DNA of 64,000 nucleotides from JAGVSZ01 sp963716855. GTDB taxonomy: Bacteria; Pseudomonadota; Gammaproteobacteria; Burkholderiales; SG8-39. The stretch lies in contig CAVQUV010000019.1 in the NCBI GenBank assembly GCA_963716855.1, positions 186,001-250,000 of the forward strand. The letters are read 5' to 3'. A program made the position numbers and the translations under genes. The notes below the pieces were generated by a model. That model did no database searches. It was not told where the DNA came from and worked only from the letters and a program-made list of their open reading frames with translations. Shown here piece after piece: positions 15,518 to 25,040 of the stretch. Position 1 is the stretch's first letter. Every line of letters begins with the position of its first letter.

Positions 15518-18277
15518 TCAAGCCGGGGACCGCTCGAGGGCCTGCTCCAGGTTCTGCTTGTCCCGGAGGGCATTCTGCCAGCGATCCCCCGTCTTTTCCA
15601 AGCGCGCCGGGGCATTTGTCAGCCGAAAATCAAGGGGATGCGCCTTTTGCAGCTCGTCCCAGCCCAGGGGCATCGAGACCGGGGCCCCGGCCACCCCCCG
15701 GGGGGAGTAGGCGACGTTCAGAGTCTTGCCGCGCACGTTCATGTTGTAGTCGATGAAAATCTTCCCCGTCCGCTTGTTCACGCTCCAGTCCATCGTAATG
15801 TCCTTGGGGTGCTGGCGCAGGAGGTGCCGCCCCACCCTCTCGCAGACTTGCCGCGCTGCATCAAAGTCCAACGTCCGCTCGATCGGCACGAAGACGTGCA
15901 GGCCCGTCTTGCCAGAGGTCTTCACACAGGCCTCGAGCGTCATGTTCTTCAGGAGCTCGCGGAGCCAGAATGCGACCTCCTTGCCCTTCTCGAACGCTTT
16001 CGTGTTGAGCTCGGGTTCGGCCCCCTTGGGCTCCTTGCCCGAGTAGATGTACGGATCGATGTCAAAGACCAGGTAATCGGGGTGGTTCAGCACCGAGCGC
16101 TCCATCGCCTCCAGCGAAGTTGCAAAATCGGTGCCCGCGCCCTTCGCATCCGGGCCGGGCCGGAGCCGCGAGTGCCAGACGTGGAACTCGAGCGTCCCAG
16201 CCTGTCCGAGCCACAGGAGGGTCGGTAGATCGTTGCAGACCAGGTAGTCCTGCTTCTCGTCCTTGCTCTCCGAGAACACCCGCACCGTCTGCACGAACTC
16301 CGGCCGCGCCTGCTCCCAGTGCTTCTGGAAGAACCGCTCGCCTTCGATCCCTTCCGGCATGCGGATCATCGTCAGCGGCCGGTCGGCGAGATGGGGGAGC
16401 ATGAAGCGCGACACGCGCGCGAGGTAGCGGAGCAGATCCCGTTTGGTCAGGGCCGGCTGGTCGAATGCGGGATCGGCGGGCCAGTAGACACGATCGAGGT
16501 GCGTGAGCTTGACGCCCGCCCCACCAACGGCCAGCTGGAAGGTCGTCCGCTTGTCCTCGAGCTGCTGCAGAACCCGGTCGACCTCGGTGTCGCCGGCAAG
16601 GGCCGGCGCCGCCGCGGCGCGCGGATTTGCGCCGCGCCTGACCGTTTTGGGGTCGACGTCGTCGCGCAAGCGCAGGAAGATCGGCGCGCGAAGGCTGCCG
16701 GCCTCCGTCCAGCCCGCGAACTTCACCTCGGCGACCATCTGGGGCTCGAGCCAGGTCGCCGGACCGTTCGACGGCGGCTGCTCGGTGAAGGGGCACTTCG
16801 TGGTCTTCAGGCGCCCGGCGCGCCGCGTGATCGCCGCAAGCGTCGCCTCGTCGAAGCCCGAGCCGACGTGGCCCACGTACCGGAGCCTGTCCTTCGCCTC
16901 CCAGACCCCGAGGAGGAGCGCGCCCAGCGGCGCGCGGGCGCCCTTCCCCTTGGTGTACCCGCCGGCGACGAACTCCGCGCTCTGCGTCGATTTGATCTTG
17001 AGCCAGTGGCCCGAGCGCTTCCCCGGTAGATAGGGGCTGTCGCGCCGCTTCGCCATGATCCCCTCGAACCCGCTGGCGAGTGCCGCCCTGTACAGCGCTT
17101 GGGCATCGTCGTCAGCATGCACGAGCTGCACGCGCGCCGACGGAAGCAGGCACTGCGCGAGATAGCGGCTGCGCGCGTCGTACAGCGCCGCGCGCAGGTT
17201 GACGCCAGCGAAGTGGAGGAGATCGAAGCAGACATAGGCCGTCGGCGTCGCCTGCTCCGCCGCCGCGATCTCGCGCGCGGTCTTCATCTGCGCCCGGTTC
17301 TGCAGCGCGTCGAATGACGGCCTGCCGTTCGGCCCGAACGCGACGATCTCGCCGTCGAGCACCATCGTGCTGACGAGCTGCCGGCCGAGCTCGGCCGCGA
17401 CCTCGGGAAAGAGGCCGGAGTAGTCGAGGCCGCGCCGCGAGCGGAGCACGACCCGCTCCCGATCGATGAACGCGAGCACGCGGTAGCCGTCGAGCTTGGG
17501 CTCGTACCGCCAGGCCGGATCGGTGGACGGCGCATCGCGGCTCTCGGCGAGCATCGGCGCGAGCTTCGCCGGCAGCGCCTCGGGCGATCCGGTCGGCGCG
17601 AGCGCCGCGGCGGCGATCCGCGCGCGTGCCGGCCGCCGTTTCAGCGCCTCGACGGTCACGCCCGACAGAACGGATTCGTCGCGCGCCGTGACGTTCCCGG
17701 TGTCGACGAAACGGTCCTTGTGCTTGATCAGGAGCCAGCTCTTGCGGTCCGAGGTGCGCACCAGCGCGAACGAGCCCTTCAACTTCACGCCGCGGAGGAA
17801 GATGCTGAGCTTGCCCCTCTCCAGCCCGGCGAGCACGCGGCGCTCGGCCTCCGCGCGATCGTGGAAGAAATATTCCTGATTCTCGTCGGGCGAATAGGCG
17901 CCGCAGTCCCAGACGATCACCTCGCCAGCGCCGTACTGCTTCTCCGGGATCACGCCCTCGAAAGACGCGTACTCGAAGGGATGGTCCTCGGTCGGGACCG
18001 CGAGCCGCTTGTCGGCGGGATTCAGCGACGGCCCCTTCGGGACCGCCCACGACTTGAGCACCCCTACGGCCTCGAGCCGGAAGTCGAAGTGCAGGCGGCG
18101 CGCGGCGTGCTGCTGGACAACGAACAGCAGGGGCCCGGGCCGGTCCGGGGCGGCCGCAGGCGCCGGCTCCGGCGTCGCCTCGAACGCGCGCTTGGCGGAA
18201 TACTCGTGCAGCGCACCGGGACCTCCGCGCGGCTTCTTCGGCTGCGCCTTGTGGCGCCGGGCGTCGCCGCGCGTCAT
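15518..18277 (-). CDS. ligD: LigD, ATP-dependent DNA ligase with nuclease and polymerase domains
   Basis: This 919-aa multi-domain end-joining enzyme has the order 3'-phosphoesterase, ligase, primase-polymerase, as in Pseudomonas and Burkholderia. The phosphoesterase region carries HAARRLHFDFRLE and HPFEYASFEGVIPEKQYG. The ligase nucleotidyl site is KLDGYR near residue 240 (Lys forms the AMP adduct). The C-terminal polymerase has DHLDRVYWP-like LTHLDRVYWP, DRPLTMIRMPEG and DIDPYIYS. The start MTRGDARRHK at 18277 overlaps the upstream DUF72 stop by four bases (ATGA), indicating coupling. The N terminus is rich in basic residues and proline. It works with the Ku encoded next to it. Confidence 0.92.
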   Translation of the reverse strand: MTRGDARRHKAQPKKPRGGPGALHEYSAKRAFEATPEPAPAAAPDRPGPLLFVVQQHAARRLHFDFRLEAVGVLKSWAVPKGPSLNPADKRLAVPTEDHPFEYASFEGVIPEKQYGAGEVIVWDCGAYSPDENQEYFFHDRAEAERRVLAGLERGKLSIFLRGVKLKGSFALVRTSDRKSWLLIKHKDRFVDTGNVTARDESVLSGVTVEALKRRPARARIAAAALAPTGSPEALPAKLAPMLAESRDAPSTDPAWRYEPKLDGYRVLAFIDRERVVLRSRRGLDYSGLFPEVAAELGRQLVSTMVLDGEIVAFGPNGRPSFDALQNRAQMKTAREIAAAEQATPTAYVCFDLLHFAGVNLRAALYDARSRYLAQCLLPSARVQLVHADDDAQALYRAALASGFEGIMAKRRDSPYLPGKRSGHWLKIKSTQSAEFVAGGYTKGKGARAPLGALLLGVWEAKDRLRYVGHVGSGFDEATLAAITRRAGRLKTTKCPFTEQPPSNGPATWLEPQMVAEVKFAGWTEAGSLRAPIFLRLRDDVDPKTVRRGANPRAAAAPALAGDTEVDRVLQQLEDKRTTFQLAVGGAGVKLTHLDRVYWPADPAFDQPALTKRDLLRYLARVSRFMLPHLADRPLTMIRMPEGIEGERFFQKHWEQARPEFVQTVRVFSESKDEKQDYLVCNDLPTLLWLGQAGTLEFHVWHSRLRPGPDAKGAGTDFATSLEAMERSVLNHPDYLVFDIDPYIYSGKEPKGAEPELNTKAFEKGKEVAFWLRELLKNMTLEACVKTSGKTGLHVFVPIERTLDFDAARQVCERVGRHLLRQHPKDITMDWSVNKRTGKIFIDYNMNVRGKTLNVAYSPRGVAGAPVSMPLGWDELQKAHPLDFRLTNAPARLEKTGDRWQNALRDKQNLEQALERSPA

Positions 18278-19002
18278 TGCGACGCTTCGCCCGATCCCTG
18301 GGCCGCCTTCCACACCTTGGCGAAGCGCGCCGCGAACTTCGGGCCGAGCCCCTCCTCCTCGTGCTTGAAATAAACGTACGCCCGCGCCCACGGCTGCGCG
18401 GCGATCCGCTTCACCCAATCCTTCAGGTCCCGCTCGCTATACGCGGCCCGGCGCAACCTCAGGTACCCGGTCTTTCCGGTGGCGACCAGCGGCGGGGATT
18501 CCCCCTCGTCCGTGTCGGCCGCGCACAGCATCGCGTCGTGGGTACGCAGCGCCTCGTACACGTCCTCGTCCTGCCAGGTCGGATGACGAAACTCGAAAGC
18601 AAACTGCCGGCCCGGCGGCAGGGTCCCGAGGAAGTCGTCGAGCAGAGCGAGGTCCTTCTTCAACGACGGCGGCAACTGGAAGAGCAGGGGCCCGAGCTTC
18701 GCTCCGAGCCGGGCCGCGCGCCGAAGCAGCTCGGCCACTTCGGCCTCGGCGCCGCGTAGGCGCTTGTCGTGCGTGATCCGCCGCGGCGCCTTGAGGGTGA
18801 AGGCGAAATGGACGGGCACCTCGTCCGCCCAGCGCGAGAGCATCCCCTCGCCTGGCATACGATAGAAGGTGTTGTTGATCTCGACGGTGGGGAAGCGCTC
18901 GGCGTAGTAGCGGAGCATCCCGTCGGCGGCGAGCTTCTCCGGATAGAAGCTGCCCTTCCACTCCTTGTACGAGTAGCCGCTCGTGCCGGCCAGCAGTTCC
19001 AT
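18274..19002 (-). CDS. DUF72 (YecE-like) protein
   Basis: This 242-aa protein starts with MELLAGTSGYSYKEWKG and has the DUF72 signature segments (FYPEKLAADGMLRYYAERFPTVEINNTFYR, here split by this note at FP, and FAFEFRHPTW). DUF72 proteins form a TIM-barrel fold of poorly known function. The stop overlaps the ligD start, so it is co-transcribed with the end-joining genes; such pairing might mean a DNA-repair link but this is inference. The start was set by the conserved opening; upstream in-frame sequence has no family resemblance. Confidence 0.8.
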   Translation of the reverse strand: MELLAGTSGYSYKEWKGSFYPEKLAADGMLRYYAERFPTVEINNTFYRMPGEGMLSRWADEVPVHFAFTLKAPRRITHDKRLRGAEAEVAELLRRAARLGAKLGPLLFQLPPSLKKDLALLDDFLGTLPPGRQFAFEFRHPTWQDEDVYEALRTHDAMLCAADTDEGESPPLVATGKTGYLRLRRAAYSERDLKDWVKRIAAQPWARAYVYFKHEEEGLGPKFAARFAKVWKAAQGSGEASQ

Positions 19003-19075
19003 TGCTTGCACCCCGCGTGCCCCGACCGACTCCAATCTACTACGGGGCGACGAAGCGGTTCGTGCACACCGCCGG

Positions 19076-19990
19076 TCAGCCGTCGAACCCGTAGAGCCTG
19101 GCCGGATTGCCTGCGAGGATGGCGCGTCGGGTCGCGGCGTCGGGAACGGCTTCGCCGAGAACGTCGAGCAGCTCGCCCGCATCGAGCTCGCGGTGTGCCA
19201 GCACCGCGTCGCCCTGTACCTGCCGACCCGAATGAAAGCCGATGTGCGGCCAGTCCGAGCCCCACACCAGGCGCTTCGGCGCGGCGGCAGCGAGCGCCCG
19301 GATGAAAGGAATCGCATCGCGCAGACGGCTGCTCGTGCGCGTGATCCGATCGGCGCCTGCGAGCTTGACCCAGACGTGCTCGGCCGTCAGCAGCCGTAGC
19401 ACGGCCTGGAATCCCGGCTGGCCGATTCCGGCGGCGGCATCGGGCAGGCCCATGTGGTCGATCACGACGTTCAGCCTGCAGCGCGCGAGCACCGGTTCCA
19501 GCGCCAGGACGGTCGCGGCGTCGGCGAATACCTGCAAGTGCCAGCCGAGCGGCATCAGCATGCGCTCGTAATCGCCGACGAGCTGCGCGCGATCGCCGGA
19601 ATGGCGGGAGGCCAGGGTGACCAGGTTCAGGCGCACGCCGCGAACGCCGGCGCGATGCATCCTGTCCAGCTCGCTGGCCGGCGTCCGCGGCTCGAGGACG
19701 GCGACCGCCCGGCCGCGCGCGCCGAGCCGCGCCAGCGCATCGAGCATGGCGCGATTGTCGTAGCCGTACCCGCTCGCCTGGACGAGCACGGTTCGCTCCA
19801 GGCCCACCTGGCGCTTCATGCGCTCGTGCGCCTCCAGCGGCGCGTCGGCAACGTTGTAGGCACGCTCGGCCGCCAGCGGATAGCGGTCGAACGGACCGAG
19901 GACGTGCATGTGGCAGTCCGTGGAATCGTCCGGCAGCGGCTCCGCGGGCGCGCGGTGCGTTCGATCGAGCGACTGCATCGCCGTTATCAT
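19076..19990 (-). CDS. Amidohydrolase family 2 (2-pyrone-4,6-dicarboxylate hydrolase-like)
   Basis: This 304-aa TIM-barrel hydrolase has the metal-binding opening DCHMHVLGPFDRYP, a central VVIDHMGLPD and the C-terminal VWGSDWPHIG, as in LigI-type lactonases and other amidohydrolase_2 enzymes. The true substrate is unknown; dicarboxylic lactones are the family precedent. The start ATG at 19990 has AGGGG seven bases upstream; a TTG six bases further out is less likely. It is divergent from the Bug-type binding protein at 20037, with only a 46-bp gap. Such pairs in Burkholderiales often belong to one catabolic locus. Confidence 0.78.
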   Translation of the reverse strand: MITAMQSLDRTHRAPAEPLPDDSTDCHMHVLGPFDRYPLAAERAYNVADAPLEAHERMKRQVGLERTVLVQASGYGYDNRAMLDALARLGARGRAVAVLEPRTPASELDRMHRAGVRGVRLNLVTLASRHSGDRAQLVGDYERMLMPLGWHLQVFADAATVLALEPVLARCRLNVVIDHMGLPDAAAGIGQPGFQAVLRLLTAEHVWVKLAGADRITRTSSRLRDAIPFIRALAAAAPKRLVWGSDWPHIGFHSGRQVQGDAVLAHRELDAGELLDVLGEAVPDAATRRAILAGNPARLYGFDG

Positions 19991-20036
19991 AGCCAACCCC
20001 TATGAAGATGCCGATCTTCGCAAGCGAGGAGCCACG

Positions 20037-21002
20037 ATGACGACGACCCTGCGTTTCCTGTGCGCGTCCCTCGCGCTGGCGGCGGCGTGTCCGGCGGCGG
20101 CGCAGACTTACCCGAGTCAGCCGATCCGGATGATCGCGCCGTTTCCGCCGGGCGGCAGCGTCGACATCACCGCGCGGTTCATCGCCGAACCGCTCGCCGG
20201 CCAGCTCGGGACCCGGATCGTCATCGAGAACCGCACGGGCGCCTCCGGCAACATCGGCATGGAGGCCGCGGCGCGCGCGGCGCCGGACGGGTACACGCTC
20301 GTGCTGAACACCATTCCGCTCGTCACCAACCAGAGCCTGTTCGAGAAGGTCACCTGGGACCCGGTCAGGGACTTCGCGCCGATCGGCATGGTCGCCACCT
20401 CTCCTCACGTCCTCGTCGTCCACAGCAAGGTGCCGGCGCGAAACGTCGACGAGCTGCTGCGGCTCGCCCGCGCGGACCCCGGCAAGCTGAGCTACGCCTC
20501 GGCGGGCGTCGGCACGACGTTCCACCTCTGCGGGGAGATGTTCAAGGACTCCACGCAGACCTTCATCCTTCACGTGCCGTATCGAGGCGGCGGTCCCGCG
20601 CTCCAGGACACCCTCGCGGGCCAGGTCGACATGAGCTTTCCCACGCTGGCGGCCGCGCTGCCGCACGTGAAGGCCGGAACGCTGCGCGCGCTGGCGGTGA
20701 CCGATACGAAGCGCTCGCCGCTGCTGCCCGACGTCCCGACCCTGCAGGAGGCCGGCGTGCAGGACGCTCAGTTCACCCAGTGGCTCGTGCTGCTCGCCCC
20801 GGCCGGCACGCCGCCCGCGGTGGTGACGCGGCTGAACTCGGCCCTCAAGGATGCGCTGAACACGAAGGAGGTCCGGGACAAGTTCCAGGCGAACGCCATG
20901 GAGGCCTTCGTCACGACGCCGGACGAGGCCGGCAGGTTCATCGCCAGCGAGACGACGCGCTTTGCGAAGCTGATCAAGTCGCGACGGATCACGGCGGAAT
21001 AG
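20037..21002 (+). CDS. Bug-type periplasmic solute-binding protein (tripartite tricarboxylate transporter family)
   Basis: This 321-aa exported protein binds small carboxylates. It has a signal peptide (FLCASLALAAACPAAAQ) and the family segments YPSQPIRMIAPFPPGGSVD, GASGNIGMEAAARAAPDGYT and HVPYRGGGPALQD. The start ATG at 20037 follows GAGGAG. No TctA/TctB membrane genes are nearby, which is common because Bug proteins vastly outnumber the permeases in Burkholderiales. The FMN-dependent dehydrogenase starts 12 bp downstream, so the two are probably one transcript, perhaps for uptake and oxidation of a 2-hydroxy acid. Confidence 0.88.
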   Translation: MTTTLRFLCASLALAAACPAAAQTYPSQPIRMIAPFPPGGSVDITARFIAEPLAGQLGTRIVIENRTGASGNIGMEAAARAAPDGYTLVLNTIPLVTNQSLFEKVTWDPVRDFAPIGMVATSPHVLVVHSKVPARNVDELLRLARADPGKLSYASAGVGTTFHLCGEMFKDSTQTFILHVPYRGGGPALQDTLAGQVDMSFPTLAAALPHVKAGTLRALAVTDTKRSPLLPDVPTLQEAGVQDAQFTQWLVLLAPAGTPPAVVTRLNSALKDALNTKEVRDKFQANAMEAFVTTPDEAGRFIASETTRFAKLIKSRRITAE

Positions 21003-21014
21003 GGACCCGAATCG

Positions 21015-22118
21015 ATGAGCGACCCGGCCGCCGCGCAGTTCCTCACGCTCCACGAGATCGTGGTCGCGGCGCGCGCGAATCTCGCGCCCGGACCCTGGGG
21101 CTATCTGGTCGGCGGCACCGAGACCGAGACCACGGTGCGGCGCAACCGCCTCGCGCTCGACTCGATCGCCTTCCGGCCGCGCGTGCTGCGCGACGTCAGC
21201 GCGGTGGACTCGAGCGCGCAGTTCCTCGGCCGCGCAGTGCGCCTGCCGGTGTTGCTCGCGCCGGTGGGCGGCATGGAATCGTTCGTCGCGGAGGGCGCGG
21301 CGGCGGCGGCGCGCGCGGCGGCGCGATTCGGCATCCCGCAGATGCTCTCCTCCGTCTGTCACCCGGGGCTCGAAGCCACCGCGGCGGCCGCCGACACGTT
21401 GCGAGTGTTCCAGCTGTATGTGCGCGGCGACGAGGCCTGGGTGGACGACTGGGCGCGGCGCGCCCGCGCGCACGGCTTCAGCGCCTTCTGCTTCACGGTG
21501 GACAGCGCGTTCTACAGCCGGCGCGAGCGCGACCTCATCGGTCGCTACGTCAAGCCGTGGCGCGCCGACGCGGCGGCCGGCATGAGATACCAGGCCGCGC
21601 TCTCGTGGGACCAGGTGAAGCGCTTCAGGGACCGCCACGACCTGCCGGTGATCCTGAAGGGCATCGCCACCGGCGAGGACGCGGAGATCGCGGTGCGCCA
21701 CGGCGTGGAGGTGGTCTACGTCTCCAACCACGGCGGGCGCCAGCTCGATCACGGGCTCGGGAGCGCCGCGGTGCTGCCCGAGATCGTCGCCGCCGTCGCC
21801 GGTCGCGCCGAGGTCTGGGTGGACGGCGGCTTCATGCGCGGCTCGGACGTGGTCAAGGCGATCGCGCTCGGCGCGCGTTGCGTCGGCCTGGGACGGCTCG
21901 CCTGTCTCGGCCTTGCCGCCGCCGGCGTCGCGGGACTGGTGCGCGCGCTCGAGCTGCTCGAGGAGGAGGTTCGAGTCTGCCTGGGATTGCTCGGCGTCAC
22001 GTCGCTGGCCGAGCTCACGCCCGCGCATGTCGCGGCCGCCCCGCCCGTAGTCGAGCCCGCGGCGCTCAGCGCGTTTCCGCTGCTGGGCGAAGATCTTCGG
22101 CCGGAGCCCCCGATGTGA
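21015..22118 (+). CDS. FMN-dependent alpha-hydroxy acid dehydrogenase/oxidase
   Basis: This 367-aa TIM-barrel flavoenzyme of the lactate/glycolate oxidase family oxidises a 2-hydroxy acid to the 2-oxo acid. Seen are the N-terminal ANLAPGPWGYLVGGTETE, the substrate-barrel segment LPVLLAPVGGMES, lysine-containing VILKGIAT, and the catalytic VSNHGGRQLDHG, with the active-site His and Arg. The FMN phosphate site follows near VDGGFMRGSDVVKAIALGA. It lies 12 bp after the Bug-type gene. The exact substrate (lactate, mandelate, glycolate or another acid) cannot be set from sequence alone. Confidence 0.87.
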   Translation: MSDPAAAQFLTLHEIVVAARANLAPGPWGYLVGGTETETTVRRNRLALDSIAFRPRVLRDVSAVDSSAQFLGRAVRLPVLLAPVGGMESFVAEGAAAAARAAARFGIPQMLSSVCHPGLEATAAAADTLRVFQLYVRGDEAWVDDWARRARAHGFSAFCFTVDSAFYSRRERDLIGRYVKPWRADAAAGMRYQAALSWDQVKRFRDRHDLPVILKGIATGEDAEIAVRHGVEVVYVSNHGGRQLDHGLGSAAVLPEIVAAVAGRAEVWVDGGFMRGSDVVKAIALGARCVGLGRLACLGLAAAGVAGLVRALELLEEEVRVCLGLLGVTSLAELTPAHVAAAPPVVEPAALSAFPLLGEDLRPEPPM

Positions 22119-22249
22119 GCGAGAGCCCCCGCCGTGCGGACCGCGGCGGCGGGCCTGGCGCTTGACCGCGCGGAGGGTGCAACAGATACTCCGCCGCGCA
22201 CGAGCGCGCCTCGCAGCCTCCGGGCCAGGGCGGTCGTAGTACCTTCCCC

Positions 22250-23560
22250 ATGCCCTTCTATTCGGACCAGGACCGGCTGAACGCGGCGCGCCGCATCGTC
22301 GAGCACGTTGGCGCGCTCATCGACGCGCGCTTCTCGGTGCGGCTCTGGGACGGCAGCACGATCCCGCTCGGCAGGAACGTCGACGCCGGGTTCCACGTCG
22401 CGATCAACGGTCCGGGGGTGATCGGCGCGCTGCTGCGCCGGCCGACCTACGAGAACCTGCTCGCCCACTACGTCCGGGGGCACATCGACCTCCACGGCGA
22501 CCTGATCGACTTTGCCGCGGTGGCGCGCGAGAAGCGGCCCCGCCACAAGCTGAAGCAGCTCGACCGGATCTTCCTCCTGAAGCAGCTCCTGCCGCTGCTC
22601 CTCGCGCGCAAGGACGAGGCGGCGCTGGCGCACGGCTACGCCGACGACGCGGTCGGGCGGGACGAGTCGCGCCGGGACAACCGCGCCTTCATCCGCTTCC
22701 ATTACGACCTCAGCAACGAGTTCTACGCGCTGTTCCTGGACGAGGCGATGCAGTACTCGTGCGGCTATTTCATCGACCCTGCGAACTCGCTCGACCAGGC
22801 GCAGCGCGACAAGCTGGAGATGATCTGCCGCAAGCTCCGCCTCGCGCCGGACGAGCGGTTCCTGGACATCGGCTGCGGCTGGGGCGGGCTGGTCTGTTAC
22901 GCGGCGCAGCGCTACGGGGTCCGCGCACATGGGGTGACCCTGTCGCAGGAGCAACTCGACTACGCCCGGGCGAAGATCCAGCGCCTCGGGCTTGCGGACC
23001 GGGTGACCGTCGAGCTCCGGGACTACGCCACCCTCGACGGCGAGTACGACAAGATCGCGAGCGTGGGGATGTTCGAGCACATCGGCATCGCCAACATGCC
23101 GAAGTACTTCGGCAAGCTCAGCGCGCTGCTGCGCGATCGCGGCCTGCTGCTGAACCACGGCATCTCGCGGCGCGCCAAGCCGACCCGCCGCGCCGCGCGC
23201 CGGATCCGGCCGGAGCGGCGCATGCTGCTGAAATACGTGTTTCCCGGCAGCGAGCTCGACAACGTCGGCCACACCATCGACACGATGGAGACCTGCGGCT
23301 TCGAGGTGCGCGACGTCGAGGCCTGGCGCGAGCACTATGCGCTCACCACGCGGCACTGGTACCGGCGGCTGATGACGCGGCGCGACGAGGCGATCCGCTT
23401 CGTCGGCGTCGAGAAGTTCCGGATGTGGGCGCTCTACCTCGCCGGCGTCTCGGTCGGCTTCGACAGCGGCTCGATGCACATCTGCCAGGTGCTCGCGAGC
23501 AAGCGCGGCTCGAAGGGCGCCTCCGGGGTGCCGCTCACGCGAGCGGATCTGTACGTCTGA
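22250..23560 (+). CDS. cfa: Cyclopropane-fatty-acyl-phospholipid synthase family methyltransferase
   Basis: This 436-aa SAM-dependent enzyme methylates unsaturated acyl chains in membrane phospholipids. The C-terminal methyltransferase domain has FHYDLSNEFYALFLDEAMQYSCG, the SAM motif FLDIGCGWGGLVCYAA and GMFEHIGIANMPKYF, which carry the usual CFA synthase residues. The N-terminal domain (about 1-140) is the lipid-binding part. The length fits Cfa/CmaA-like proteins. It stands 131 bp after the FMN enzyme; a separate promoter is likely. Confidence 0.9.
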   Translation: MPFYSDQDRLNAARRIVEHVGALIDARFSVRLWDGSTIPLGRNVDAGFHVAINGPGVIGALLRRPTYENLLAHYVRGHIDLHGDLIDFAAVAREKRPRHKLKQLDRIFLLKQLLPLLLARKDEAALAHGYADDAVGRDESRRDNRAFIRFHYDLSNEFYALFLDEAMQYSCGYFIDPANSLDQAQRDKLEMICRKLRLAPDERFLDIGCGWGGLVCYAAQRYGVRAHGVTLSQEQLDYARAKIQRLGLADRVTVELRDYATLDGEYDKIASVGMFEHIGIANMPKYFGKLSALLRDRGLLLNHGISRRAKPTRRAARRIRPERRMLLKYVFPGSELDNVGHTIDTMETCGFEVRDVEAWREHYALTTRHWYRRLMTRRDEAIRFVGVEKFRMWALYLAGVSVGFDSGSMHICQVLASKRGSKGASGVPLTRADLYV

Positions 23561-23614
23561 GGGCGCGCACGGCGCATTGCCCGTCCCGACCGACTTCGGC
23601 CTGTCGGCGCCGGC

Positions 23615-23959
23615 CTAGCGGGTCCTGGCGGCTTTCACGAACTCGAGCGAGGCGCGAAACAGCTCGAGATCCTTCTCGTACTCGGCCGCATCGGCGCGGT
23701 CGATCTGTATCCATTCCCTGGAACTCGCCATGCCCCCGGGCTGAAACGGGACGACGTTGTCCCTGGAGAACCGCAGCTCGGTCGCGGTGGCGGCAGGCAC
23801 GCGCAGCCCGATGCCGCTGCTGCTGATGCAGGCGAACATCTTGTCGCTGACGAAGTAGGCGTCGAGGCCGTTGATCTTCCGCGCACTGACGCCCGGGAGC
23901 TTGAGAAGCAGCGCGTCGATCTGCGCCTTGCGGCTGGACTCGGGGGTATCGGTACTCAA
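23615..23959 (-). CDS. TfoX N-terminal-domain-like protein
   Basis: This 114-aa protein has segments GVSARKINGLDAYFVSDKMFACIS and GIGLRVPAATATELRF, resembling the TfoX_N/YjbR-like fold. It is too short to contain the C-terminal TfoX domain that regulates competence. The likely start is the TTG at 23959, because no ATG or GTG precedes the conserved part. Function is unknown. It sits between cfa and the GcvT-like operon. Confidence 0.6.
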   Translation of the reverse strand: MSTDTPESSRKAQIDALLLKLPGVSARKINGLDAYFVSDKMFACISSSGIGLRVPAATATELRFSRDNVVPFQPGGMASSREWIQIDRADAAEYEKDLELFRASLEFVKAARTR

Positions 23960-24044
23960 GGCGGATCCGTGTGGGTTGTCATGAACAGAGCGATCGACTC
24001 AAGGGCCAGGCAGCGGTACGCATTCCAATCGGGTTCGTAGCCCG

Positions 24045-25040
24045 TCACGTGGATCCCCGCGGGAGCACGCGTCCAGGATCGTAGAACGGCAGCCGGGAGA
24101 TCCGCCCCACTTCCGCGTCCGCGATCGAGACGAGGTTGCCCGGCGCGGCCGCCTCCGCCGGGACGAAACCGAGGGCCAGTTCGCAGCCGAAGGTCGGCGA
24201 TCGGACCCGGCTCGTTACTTCAGCACGAGGAAGGTCGCGGGGCAATGAAAAATTGCGGCGCGCGAGCCCTTCGAGCCCGACTAGGCGCCGGCCGGGCGCC
24301 CGCCCGCGGCGCGCGCGCAACGCCTCGCTCCCGGTGAACGGCCGCCCGTCGAACGACACCAGCCGCTCGAGCCCGAGTTCGAAGGGGTCGACGGGCCGGG
24401 CCAGCTCGTTCGTGAATAGGACGTACCCCGACTCGATGCGCAGGCTATCGGCGGCGTCGAAACCGCACTCGCGCGCGTCGGTCGCAAGCTCGCGCCAGAG
24501 CGTGCCGGCCGAGCCGGTCGGCACGATCAGCTCGTAGCCGAGCTCGCCCGAGTAGCCGAGCCGGCCGATTGCTACCGGCACCCCGCCCAGCCGCGCCTCG
24601 CGAAAGCCGAAATACGCGAGTTCCGGCGGCGCGCCGAGATGTCGCCCGAGCACGCGCGCCGACTCGGGCCCCTGGACCGCGAGCACGGCGTTCGCGCCCG
24701 AGAGATCGCTCAGCGCGACGCCCGACTCGCCCGCCGCTTCCGCGACGACCGCGAAGTCCGACCGCCGCCCGGTGAACAGCCAGTACCGGTCGCGCGCAAG
24801 ACACCAGACCGTCGCATCGATGAACACCGTGCCGTCCGGGCGCAGCAGCAGCGTGTACGCGATCCGCCCGGGCGCGAGCGCCGACAGGTTCCGGGTCTGA
24901 AGCCGGTCGAGGAACGCCCGCGCGCCGGCGCCCGCAACCTCGAAATGCCCCATGAACGAGAAATCGAACAGGCCGCACGCGCGCCGCGTCGCGAGATGTT
25001 CCCCCGCGGCGTCGGTGTAAACCGCTACAGGTTGCGCCAT
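24045..25040 (-). CDS. GcvT-like folate-dependent methyl/aminomethyltransferase
   Basis: This 331-aa protein of the GcvT/DmdA family binds tetrahydrofolate and moves a C1 unit from a substrate to it. Family landmarks are CGLFDFSFMGHFEVAG, LLLRPDGTVFIDATVW and GRLGYSGELGYELIVP, the last holding the folate-contacting glutamate. It is somewhat shorter than GcvT (about 365 aa), and no GcvH or GcvP is nearby, so glycine cleavage is unlikely. It starts inside the end of the TauE-like gene (16-bp overlap) and is the last gene of the PanB-like operon. Demethylation of a sulfur or nitrogen compound is possible; this is inference. Confidence 0.72.
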   Translation of the reverse strand: MAQPVAVYTDAAGEHLATRRACGLFDFSFMGHFEVAGAGARAFLDRLQTRNLSALAPGRIAYTLLLRPDGTVFIDATVWCLARDRYWLFTGRRSDFAVVAEAAGESGVALSDLSGANAVLAVQGPESARVLGRHLGAPPELAYFGFREARLGGVPVAIGRLGYSGELGYELIVPTGSAGTLWRELATDARECGFDAADSLRIESGYVLFTNELARPVDPFELGLERLVSFDGRPFTGSEALRARRGRAPGRRLVGLEGLARRNFSLPRDLPRAEVTSRVRSPTFGCELALGFVPAEAAAPGNLVSIADAEVGRISRLPFYDPGRVLPRGST

